NCBI GenBank assembly: GCA_014729795.1 | Contig: WJJI01000001.1 | Location: 1-47,130 of the forward strand | Direction: 5' to 3' | Source: Candidatus Moraniibacteriota bacterium | GTDB taxonomy: Bacteria > Patescibacteriota > Minisyncoccia > CAIUEV01 > JAHKAQ01 | DNA length: 47,130 bases | Shown here: positions 27,381-35,513 of the stretch, piece after piece | Numbering within the stretch: the stretch's first letter is position 1 | Layout of the letters: every line of letters starts with the position of its first letter | The notes under the pieces: model-generated | The model's database searches: none | Seen by the model: only the letters and a program-made list of their open reading frames with translations | Told to the model about the DNA's origin: nothing | Made by a program: the position numbers and the translations under genes

Positions 27381-27558
27381 TGGTTCTTATTAACGATCAG
27401 GAAGCTCCTAGGGCTTAGGCGTTTGATAAATTTTTTGAAGACATTTTCCTAAACGCATAAATCCAATTTGTTAAAAAAATAATTATGATTTACAGTTTTT
27501 TCATCTAAAGCAGGCTAAACAAAAACATTGTTTTAGATTATAACCTTAAATAATTAAC

Positions 27559-28611
27559 ATGATTATGAATAAGGAGAAAAAAAATCAAGTCGGTATTTTT
27601 GGCTTTGGCGATTTTGGACGTTTGTTGGCGTGTATATTAAACAAAAACTTTGAGGTAAAACTGTTTGATTATAAATTATCGCCAGCTGACAAAAAACTGA
27701 CTAAAAAACTCAAACTAAAAATCGCGGGCTGGCCGGAAATTTTTCAAAGCCGGGTGATTGTTTTAGCGGTACCAATTTCCCAAACTCAAGCGCTAATAAA
27801 AAAAATTAGTAGCCAATTAAAACCGGGTACGTTACTCTTGGATGTTTGTTCAGTCAAAGTTTTGCCATGCAAGTGGTTGAAGAAATATACTGATAAAGAT
27901 ATTCAGATCATGGGGACTCATCCCATGTTTGGACCGGCAAGCGCCAATTTTAATCTTGATAAATTATCTTATCGACTTAAAGATTTACAAATCGTGCTTT
28001 GTCCCTTGAGAATCAAAAAAAACAGGTATGAAAAAATTAAAAAATATTTAACCGACCTTGAGCTTGAGGTAATCAAAGCCACACCGAGCGAACACGACCA
28101 TCAAGCAGCCAAATGCCTTGGTTTTATGCATTATCTAGCTAGAATTTTATGGACTGCTGAGTTTAAAGAACAACAATTAACCACCAAGGGTTATGAGCAT
28201 TTAAAGGCCACTTATTACACCATCAAAGATAGCTGGCAGTTGCTTTATGACATGAATAATTACAATCCCTACGTGGATCAAATAAAGCAAAAATTTAATC
28301 GGGCTCAAAAACGAATTGACAAACGAATCTTACAAGCCAAAAATGAATCGCGATTGGATTATTATCGGCAAAGCATAAACGCCATTGATCAGAAGTTGCT
28401 AGAACTGCTTGAGGAACGCTTTAAAATAACTACCAGGGTGGGAGCTTATAAAAAGAAACGAAACTTACCGATTTTAGATAGTACCAGAGAAAAACAATTG
28501 ACTGATCGAGCCTTAAAACAATCAAAGCTGGATCCAAGATTTATCCGAGATTTTTATCGGTTAATTCTGAATAAATCATATGAAACTCAAGGACAAACCA
28601 AAAATAAATAA
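27559..28611 (+). CDS. Prephenate/arogenate dehydrogenase fused to C-terminal AroQ-type chorismate mutase
   Basis: 350 aa; GIFGFGDFGRLLACILNKNFEVKLFDYK...LLDVCSVKVLPCKWLKKY...IMGTHPMFGPAS; C-term YYRQSINAIDQKLLELLEERFKITTRVGAYKKKRNLPILDSTREKQL. Confidence 0.9.
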   Translation: MIMNKEKKNQVGIFGFGDFGRLLACILNKNFEVKLFDYKLSPADKKLTKKLKLKIAGWPEIFQSRVIVLAVPISQTQALIKKISSQLKPGTLLLDVCSVKVLPCKWLKKYTDKDIQIMGTHPMFGPASANFNLDKLSYRLKDLQIVLCPLRIKKNRYEKIKKYLTDLELEVIKATPSEHDHQAAKCLGFMHYLARILWTAEFKEQQLTTKGYEHLKATYYTIKDSWQLLYDMNNYNPYVDQIKQKFNRAQKRIDKRILQAKNESRLDYYRQSINAIDQKLLELLEERFKITTRVGAYKKKRNLPILDSTREKQLTDRALKQSKLDPRFIRDFYRLILNKSYETQGQTKNK

Positions 28612-28708
28612 AACTGTTAATTATTTTTTTTATTTTTTCCTATTAGTATTATTCAAAAACAATAAAAACGCTTTTGCCTTGTTAAATCCGGATTTATTAC
28701 TTGAAAAT

Positions 28709-28738
28709 TTGCATTTTTTACTATATTTTTAATATAAT
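28709..28738 (+). promoter_or_regulatory. Promoter for tRNA-His
   Basis: TTGCAT - 18 nt - TATAAT, 18 nt before the tRNA. Confidence 0.6.
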
Positions 28739-28755
28739 CAGGAAAGCTAAGCCAT

Positions 28756-28828
28756 GGTGATAGTAGCTCAATGGTAGAGCCCTGGGTTGTGGTCCCAGTG
28801 GTTGCCGGTTCGAATCCGGTCTATCACC
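28756..28828 (+). tRNA. tRNA-His (anticodon GTG), with G-1
   Basis: g-gtgatag...ctatcac-c; anticodon arm ctggg-ttgtggt-cccag; T-loop ttcgaat. Confidence 0.93.
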
Positions 28829-28833
28829 CATTA

Positions 28834-28866
28834 AAAAAACACCCGCTTCTTAGTGCGGGTGTTTTT
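28834..28866. terminator. Bidirectional intrinsic terminator between tRNA-His and HU
   Basis: AAAAACACCCGC-TTCTTAGT-GCGGGTGTTTTT. Confidence 0.88.
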
Positions 28867-28885
28867 GTTTCGCGTCAATACCAGT

Positions 28886-29155
28886 TTACTTAACAGCTTC
28901 TTTAAGAGCTTTACCTGGTTTAAACTTGGGAGCTTTACGGGCAGGAATAGTAATTTTCTTGCCGGTCGCAGGATTAACTCCTTGTCTTTGGCTTCTCTTG
29001 ACGGTTTCAAAAGTTCCGAAACCGATCAATTGAACCTTTTTTGACTTCATAGTGGACTTAATGGTGTCCAAAGTTTCGTCAATCACTGCCTTAACTTGAG
29101 TTTTGGGCAGTTTTACCTTTTTGGCAACCGCCTCAACAAGTTGGGTTTTGTTCAT
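28886..29155 (-). CDS. HU family DNA-binding protein
   Basis: 89 aa; MNKTQLVEAVAKKVKLPKTQVKAVIDETLDTI...VQLIGFGTFETVKRSQRQGVNPATGKKITIPARKAPKFKPGKALK. Confidence 0.96.
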   Translation of the reverse strand: MNKTQLVEAVAKKVKLPKTQVKAVIDETLDTIKSTMKSKKVQLIGFGTFETVKRSQRQGVNPATGKKITIPARKAPKFKPGKALKEAVK

Positions 29156-29216
29156 CTCTTTATTTTTAATTATTAATTAGCCCGATTTTACGGCTTGCTA
29201 AATCATTAATAATTGA

Positions 29217-29245
29217 ATTATAACTGATTATTATTGACTTGGCAA
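29217..29245 (-). promoter_or_regulatory. Promoter for HU
   Basis: Minus strand TTGCCA - 17 nt - TATAAT. Confidence 0.75.
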
Positions 29246-29552
29246 GCTTTAAAATCTTTTTATACTCTTGATTACGGCATTATAACAAGTATTTTAAATT
29301 GAGCAAGGGGGAAACCCCCATGTTAATTTAATTTTTACGTTTTTAAAAATTAATCTTTTTAAATTCAATATTAAAGGATTATTTTAAAAAATTAATTTTT
29401 ACCATTTAATGCAATGATTTGCCGAATCTTTCAAAAGTATTTACTATTCAGGGTTTTAAAGTTATGCTAAATCTATAAAAACTAGTCTGAAAATAGATGG
29501 GTTAAATAATTAATTTAAGTTTGATAAAATTTTTTATAGTAAATAATTTATT

Positions 29553-30134
29553 ATGAATTCAGTGGATTATTTCATAGCAGGACTAGGCAATCCTGGGGAA
29601 AAATACGAGAATACATATCATAATTTAGGTTTTCAGGCTCTTGATGCTTTAAGCAAAAAGTATGATCGCTCAAATTGGCGATTAATAAAAAAATTTCACA
29701 TCAAGGTAAAGCGGGTTAAAGCCAAAAAGCAGAATTTAGAGTTGTTAAAACCAATAGAGTTTATGAACAAAAGCGGGCAAACTTTAACAAAATACTTTAA
29801 TTATTTTTACCCCTATCTCGAGGCTATTCAAAAAAAAATCATTGTGATTCATGATGATTCGGATATTAAGCAGGGGCAGATTCAAATTGTTAAAGCGGCT
29901 GGCAGCGCTGGACATAAAGGAGTCTTTGATATTCAAGAAAAATTGGGCACAAAAAATTTCATTCGATTAAGAATTGGTATTAGAGCGCCGGATAATCTTG
30001 ATAAATCAACCAATTTAGTCTTAAAAAGGATAACCAGCGAAAAAAAATTACGGATGGTGTTGGCAAAAACTCCGGCAATTATTGAAACTATAATAACTCA
30101 AGGTATAACAAGCGCGCAAAATCAATTTCATTAA
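29553..30134 (+). CDS. pth: Peptidyl-tRNA hydrolase
   Basis: 193 aa; DYFIAGLGNPGEKYENTYHNLGFQALDAL...LLKPIEFMNKSGQTL...IVIHDDSDIKQGQIQI...GSAGHKGVFDIQEKLGTKNFIRLRIGI. Confidence 0.95.
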   Translation: MNSVDYFIAGLGNPGEKYENTYHNLGFQALDALSKKYDRSNWRLIKKFHIKVKRVKAKKQNLELLKPIEFMNKSGQTLTKYFNYFYPYLEAIQKKIIVIHDDSDIKQGQIQIVKAAGSAGHKGVFDIQEKLGTKNFIRLRIGIRAPDNLDKSTNLVLKRITSEKKLRMVLAKTPAIIETIITQGITSAQNQFH

Positions 30135-30192
30135 AAAAACAGACTTGGAAAGGCCTGTTGACAATATTAAGAATAAGTAAAACTATTATAGC

Positions 30193-30271
30193 TGCTTACG
30201 AGCTATAGAAGCCTATATTTAACCCAGCTCAGGTTAAGGAGGGATTCCCTGAGCCAAGGAACTCGTAAGCA
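30193..30271 (+). ncRNA. Candidate structured RNA (nested hairpins), family unknown
   Basis: Outer perfect 10-bp stem TGCTTACGAG/CTCGTAAGCA (30193-30202/30262-30271), inner 7-bp stem GCTCAGG/CCTGAGC (30227-30233/30248-30254) with SD-like loop TTAAGGAGGGATTC; TTGACA at 30158-30163. Strand assumed. Confidence 0.45.
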
Positions 30272-30359
30272 AATACAATAATTTTATTGATTTTTAAGGA
30301 AAATGTTCGACAAAATTGTCGAGTATTTCAATATAATAAAATAATAAACTAAAATAATT

Positions 30360-31628
30360 TTGTCAAGATATGCTTGTTTAATCATTCTAGCGCTGCCAAC
30401 CTATCTGATTAAATTCAAATTGGGCTCTTTGGGTTCAATTAATGCGCTTGATTGTCTGCTAGCCGGATACCTAATGATTGGATTAACTTGGTTGATCAAA
30501 AAACGCGGATTAACTAAATTAAACAAATTTTTTAAAGCTAGGTTGGGTATTTTCATAGCCTTGTTGTTGTTAATTCTGGGGCTAATTTTGGCATGGTTGG
30601 TAAATTCAGATCAAAAATATTTTTGGGACGGATTGGGAACGATTAAAAGTTTTTACATCTTGCCCATTGGTTACGCTTTAATAACCTCATATTTAATAAA
30701 GATTAAAATTATTAAAGTTACTGCGCTTTTAAACTGTTTAATAATTTTAACTGTTGGTTTGGTTGGTATGGGTCTGTTTTTTTTAGTGTTAGGACAAGTG
30801 ACTTACGATCACCGATTAAGCGGCTTTTTCGCTTCGCCCAATCAATTGGCGCTTATTTTAATGCCGGGTTTGCTAGTTTTAACACACAAACTGATTATAA
30901 AAAATCCAAATAGATCAAAACTTAACCAAAAGAATCAACAGTTAATCAAAATTAATTTAATTATAATCGGCTTGGGGTTTTTAATAGTTTTGATTGCAAC
31001 TAGGTCAAGCGGAGCCTGGGCCGCTCTTTTGGTTTGTGGAGTGTATCAGCTTTTATATTTATCCGGTTTAAAATTAAAATTAAAACATTATAAAATGATC
31101 AATAAGTTGATGTTGGTTGTAATTATCGGATTTTCAATCCTTTTGTTGTTTAGCGGGCCGGTGCAAGAGATTTATAACTATTCGGCTTTCGAAAACAAAT
31201 CTAGCTTTGATTCCCGACTGGTTATATATGAAGTAAGCGGATATTTGATCGCTAACAATTGGTTATTCGGGATTGGAGCTAACGGATTTCAAGCTCAATA
31301 TTTAAATGCTCAGAACTTGTATCTTCCTTTTCCGCAATGGGCTGTGCCAAATGCTCATAATAACCTACTCACGGTATGGTTGGAGACCGGAATATTAGGT
31401 TTGTTTGGCTTTATATATTTAATAGCAAAAGGGCTACAAAGTAGAATTAAAAACCCGGGAATAGAAAAAATTATTTTGATATACTTTTTGATTCATGGTT
31501 TATTTGAAACTAGTTTTTGGAAAAACGACTTAGCGATAATATTTTTCTTATTTTTAATGATTACGATTATCAATCAAAAAAACCAAAGACCAATTGTTTA
31601 TGAACAAAGCGCGGTCTCGAATCTTTAA
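30360..31628 (+). CDS. O-antigen ligase-like (Wzy_C) membrane protein
   Basis: 422 aa, TTG start; many TMs; RLSGFFASPNQLALILMPGLLVL...NWLFGIGANGFQAQYLN...VPNAHNNLLTVWLETGILGLFGF. Confidence 0.85.
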   Translation: MSRYACLIILALPTYLIKFKLGSLGSINALDCLLAGYLMIGLTWLIKKRGLTKLNKFFKARLGIFIALLLLILGLILAWLVNSDQKYFWDGLGTIKSFYILPIGYALITSYLIKIKIIKVTALLNCLIILTVGLVGMGLFFLVLGQVTYDHRLSGFFASPNQLALILMPGLLVLTHKLIIKNPNRSKLNQKNQQLIKINLIIIGLGFLIVLIATRSSGAWAALLVCGVYQLLYLSGLKLKLKHYKMINKLMLVVIIGFSILLLFSGPVQEIYNYSAFENKSSFDSRLVIYEVSGYLIANNWLFGIGANGFQAQYLNAQNLYLPFPQWAVPNAHNNLLTVWLETGILGLFGFIYLIAKGLQSRIKNPGIEKIILIYFLIHGLFETSFWKNDLAIIFFLFLMITIINQKNQRPIVYEQSAVSNL

Positions 31629-31689
31629 AACGTTTCAAGCGGCTTAGGAATTATCAAGCCCGCTGCTGTATTATTAAAATATTTGTAAA

Positions 31690-32907
31690 ATGGTTAAAAA
31701 ATCTCAAAATAAATTTAAGCACAAACCTCAAAAAACCCGATTTCGACCTTGGGCTGATGAGTTGCGACCGACCAAAACCCAAGAATTAATAGGTCAGGAA
31801 GAGTTATTAAGTAAAAACAAATTTTTATTACGAGCAATTAAACAAGACAAAATTCCTTCCATGGTTTTGTGGGGACCGCCCGGCAGCGGCAAGACAACCT
31901 TGGCTCAAATAATCGCTCAACAAACCAGTAGTAGGTTTATCAGCTTTTCTGCGGCTACTGGTGGAGTAAAAGAAATTAAAAAAATTATAGCTAAAGCTCA
32001 AAACGATCAGGTCAAAGAAAAAAATACTATTTTATTTATTGATGAAATCCATCGTTTTAACAAAAGCCAACAAGATGTGCTTTTGCCCTACGTTGAGGAC
32101 GGCACCATAATTTTAATAGGCGCGACCACGGAAAATCCCAGTTTTGAAGTCAACGCCGCGCTTTTGTCTCGAACCAAAGTGTTTGTATTTAATCGGCTTG
32201 ATTTAACCGCTTTGGTTAAAATTTTAAAAAGAATAAAAAGACTTAAAAAAGTTGATATTGATGATTCACATCTAAAGCTTATCGCGCATTTAGCCAATGG
32301 TGATGCTAGAGCCGCTATTAACGCCTTGCAATTAGCCAATAATTTTAAAGAAAAAATCAACAAAGAATTAATTAAAGAAATTTTTCAGAAACAACATTTA
32401 CTTTATGATAAAGACGGAGAAGAGCATTACAATTTAATTTCAGCTTTGCATAAATCACTGAGAGGCGGAGATGCGGATGCGGCGCTTTATTGGTTAATGA
32501 GAATGCTGGAAGGCGGAGAAGAACCTTTATACATAGCCAGAAGACTGATTAGATTCGCCAGCGAAGATATTGGGTTGGCTAATAACACTGCTTTGTTGAT
32601 GGCGGTTTCCTGTTATCAAGCTTGCCATTTCTTGGGTTTGCCAGAATGTGATGTGATTTTAGGTCAATGTGTGGCGTATTTAGCCAAGTCCAAAAAAAGC
32701 GTTCGGGTTTACCAAGCAGTCAAAAGGTCTCGAGCTGATATTAAAAAATATGGAAATTTGCCGGTGCCGCTTCACATTCGCAACGCTCCGACTCGACTCA
32801 TGAAAGATCTAAATTATGGCAAAGATTATAAATACTCGCCTGATTATAACTATAAGGAAAAGCAAAGTTATTTACCCAAACCATTAAAAAAAACAAAATA
32901 TCTATAA
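31690..32907 (+). CDS. rarA: Replication-associated recombination protein A (RarA/MgsA AAA ATPase)
   Basis: 405 aa; RPTKTQELIGQEELL...SMVLWGPPGSGKTTLAQIIA...ILFIDEIHRFNKSQQDVLLPYVEDGTIILIGATTENPSFEVNAALLSR. Confidence 0.96.
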   Translation: MVKKSQNKFKHKPQKTRFRPWADELRPTKTQELIGQEELLSKNKFLLRAIKQDKIPSMVLWGPPGSGKTTLAQIIAQQTSSRFISFSAATGGVKEIKKIIAKAQNDQVKEKNTILFIDEIHRFNKSQQDVLLPYVEDGTIILIGATTENPSFEVNAALLSRTKVFVFNRLDLTALVKILKRIKRLKKVDIDDSHLKLIAHLANGDARAAINALQLANNFKEKINKELIKEIFQKQHLLYDKDGEEHYNLISALHKSLRGGDADAALYWLMRMLEGGEEPLYIARRLIRFASEDIGLANNTALLMAVSCYQACHFLGLPECDVILGQCVAYLAKSKKSVRVYQAVKRSRADIKKYGNLPVPLHIRNAPTRLMKDLNYGKDYKYSPDYNYKEKQSYLPKPLKKTKYL

Positions 32908-33106
32908 AGTTTTTTGCCAAAAAATCAATGCAAGCAAAACCGGCAAAGACAACCCTGTTATTAAGAGCTTTATTGACTCTAATAGGTGAATCTGATAGGA
33001 TTAAAATATAAAAAGTTTGGCCAAAAGATAGTCGCTTTTGGGGTTTAAACTTTGAAAATTAGGCTAAAATTGCCTAAAGAATATCATTAAGAATTTAAAA
33101 ACAGCA

Positions 33107-33460
33107 ATGGCAAAAAAAGAACTGGATCAAGAATTCGTTGAATACATTGTCAAAACGATTGTTGATCACCCAGATGACGTAAAAATTAATCGAGAAATTG
33201 ACGAAATGGGGGTATTAATTACTCTCGATGTCAATCCGGAAGACATGGGTATTGTTATTGGTAGAAAAGGCGGCACAGCCAGAGCGCTAAGAAATCTTTT
33301 AAAAGTGGTGGGAGCGCGTAATAATGCCAGAGTTAACCTAAAAATCAACGAACCAGAAGGATCTAAAAGAAAAGAGCGTCCCAGAAAAGAAGCCGAAGAT
33401 AAAGACGAACAAACTGGTAAAAAAAATCTGGATGAAGTAGTGGAAGATTTAAAAATCTAA
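33107..33460 (+). CDS. KH-domain RNA-binding protein (KhpA-like)
   Basis: 117 aa; FVEYIVKTIVDHPDDVKINREIDEMGVLITLDVNPEDMGIVIGRKGGTARALRNLLKVVG, plus charged C-terminal tail. Confidence 0.9.
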   Translation: MAKKELDQEFVEYIVKTIVDHPDDVKINREIDEMGVLITLDVNPEDMGIVIGRKGGTARALRNLLKVVGARNNARVNLKINEPEGSKRKERPRKEAEDKDEQTGKKNLDEVVEDLKI

Positions 33461-33489
33461 AACGACTAATCTTAGCTAATTTAAGCAAT

Positions 33490-33520
33490 AAAAACACCTC
33501 TTTATGTCAGAGGTGTTTTT
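33490..33520. terminator. Bidirectional terminator between the convergent KH protein and Mur-like genes
   Basis: AAAAACACCTCT-TTATGTC-AGAGGTGTTTTT, 12-bp stem. Confidence 0.88.
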
Positions 33521-34275
33521 TAGTTGTCTTGTTTATTTGTTTTAATAATCTGCTTGATTACAACCGCAATACAAAAAGCATAAATATTATGTAACCCGTA
33601 ACGCTTAAGCTGATAAAGCTTTGAATGCTTTTGATGTTTAATCACAATCCGTTCACGATAGTTTTTCCGCTTTAATCGAGTTATCCTATAGTCATAATTG
33701 CGAGCCTGACCAAAAGAAATAACCGTAGAGCCGGCTGTTTTAGCTAATTGACGCAGCCGTGGATTATCAAAATTTACAATTAAAAAACCCTTGGGGTTGG
33801 TTTTCTTAAATAAAAGCTGGTATTCTTTGACTAAATAATCCATGTCTTGAAAAGCCTCTAAATATTTTTGGGTTAAATCGGTAATGATTGAAATTCGAGG
33901 TTTAATTATTGAAAGCAGTTGCTTCATATCTCCAGGTTGAGCAATGCCAATTTCTAAAATCAAATAATCGGGAAAACCCGGGCGAAACAAAGCGGCCAAA
34001 GCTTGAATTAAAACCCGTCCCCATTTTTTATAGTCACTATAGCCGCTAGCAATGCCTAAAATAGATAAGGACAAGCCAATATCGGTATTGTAGCTTTTAG
34101 GACTAGCCCGACAAATAAGTTGCTTGGCTTGGAGCGTTTTTTTAATTTGATTTTTGGTAAAAGTTTTATTATTGCTGCCGGCAATGGCGATAATTTGTGG
34201 TTGCTTAAACCATAATAACAACTTGGCAAGAGCTTTTAGATAAAAAACCAGCAATGGCCTTAAAAAAATTTTCAT
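33520..34275 (-). CDS. Truncated/degenerate Mur ligase (MurF-like) central-domain protein
   Basis: 251 aa; IIAIAGSNNKTFTKNQIKKTLQAK...NTDIGLSLSILG...DYLILEIGIAQPGDMKQLLSIIKPRISIITDL; ends before the expected C-terminal ligase domain. Confidence 0.75.
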   Translation of the reverse strand: MKIFLRPLLVFYLKALAKLLLWFKQPQIIAIAGSNNKTFTKNQIKKTLQAKQLICRASPKSYNTDIGLSLSILGIASGYSDYKKWGRVLIQALAALFRPGFPDYLILEIGIAQPGDMKQLLSIIKPRISIITDLTQKYLEAFQDMDYLVKEYQLLFKKTNPKGFLIVNFDNPRLRQLAKTAGSTVISFGQARNYDYRITRLKRKNYRERIVIKHQKHSKLYQLKRYGLHNIYAFCIAVVIKQIIKTNKQDN

Positions 34276-34332
34276 GAATTTGATGGTTAATACGTTTGTT
34301 ATCTAAATTTTAAATCATGGTAAATCCCGATT

Positions 34333-35511
34333 TCACACTTTAAATAAAGCATCTAGGCGATCAAACGCCCTATTGATATCTTGAGCGCTGCGACCAAAAT
34401 TAATTCTTAGATGACCTTCGCCATTAGGTCCAAAAGCAAAACCGGGCACAACTGCAACCGCGATTTTATCTAGTAATTTCATGGCAAAATCCCAGGAGTC
34501 AATCTGTTGATTTTGATTTAACTTGGTCATGTGATTGGGCTTAATTTTGGGAAAAACATAATAAGTACTTTGCGGACGAGTGTATTGAAAAACATGGCTC
34601 AACCGATCCAATCGATCACAAACCAAATCACGAAGCTTAAGATAACGTTGATTAAATTTTTTTAAATCAGTTTCCCCCATTTCTAAAGCGCCAATAGCAG
34701 CGTACTGAGAAACTACCGCGGCGCAAGTTACTAAGCAATCATGAACCTTGAGAATTTCTTGAATTACGGAACGATCGCTGTGTACATAGCCGACTCGCCA
34801 TCCAGTCATGGCATAGGCTTTGGAAAAACCATAAATTCTAACCAGTCTTTGGCGTAATCGTCTAACCTGCGCCAGAGAAAATATTTGCTTTTGATCGAAG
34901 GTAAATTCTTTATAAACTTCATCGGAAATTAAAAATAAATTATTTTCTTCCGCTAGTTTAGCCAAAAGCTTTAAATTTTCTTGACTATAAATCGTGCCGG
35001 TAGGGTTGTTGGGATTGCAATAAAAAATCGCTTTAGTTTTGTTGGTGATTGCTTGAGCAAATCTTTCAATTTCAAAGGACCAGTTATTGGCTTGATTTAA
35101 AGGAACATAAACAGGTTGACAGCCAGCTAAGGTAATAACTTCTCGGTAAGAGGTATAGGTAGGGTCGGGAATTAAAATTTCATCTCCGGGATTTGTTAAA
35201 GCCAAAATAGTTGCGGTAATGCCCTGAATAGTGCCGGCGGTAACTATGATTTCAGTCTCCCAATCATAGTACATGTTTTGCTTTTCTAAATTCAACTCAA
35301 TTAATTCCCGTAATTGAGGCAATCCGGGGCTGAGTGAATATTTATCAATAATGGAACTCTTGAGAGCTAGTTCAACACTTCTTTTAACACAAGGCGGGCT
35401 TTGGAAACTGGGAATACCTTGAGCCAAGGAAATAGAATCGGGATATCGACTGGCTAAAAGCTCAATTTGTTTAATAATGGACAGTCTTAGATTTTTGACC
35501 CGCTCAAACAT
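34333..35511 (-). CDS. Class I PLP aminotransferase
   Basis: 392 aa; ISLAQGIPSFQSPP...YSLSPGLPQLRELI...YCNPNNPTGTIYS...LISDEVYKEFTFD...YGFSKAYAMTGWRVGYVH. Confidence 0.93.
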   Translation of the reverse strand: MFERVKNLRLSIIKQIELLASRYPDSISLAQGIPSFQSPPCVKRSVELALKSSIIDKYSLSPGLPQLRELIELNLEKQNMYYDWETEIIVTAGTIQGITATILALTNPGDEILIPDPTYTSYREVITLAGCQPVYVPLNQANNWSFEIERFAQAITNKTKAIFYCNPNNPTGTIYSQENLKLLAKLAEENNLFLISDEVYKEFTFDQKQIFSLAQVRRLRQRLVRIYGFSKAYAMTGWRVGYVHSDRSVIQEILKVHDCLVTCAAVVSQYAAIGALEMGETDLKKFNQRYLKLRDLVCDRLDRLSHVFQYTRPQSTYYVFPKIKPNHMTKLNQNQQIDSWDFAMKLLDKIAVAVVPGFAFGPNGEGHLRINFGRSAQDINRAFDRLDALFKV

Positions 35512-35513
35512 GG

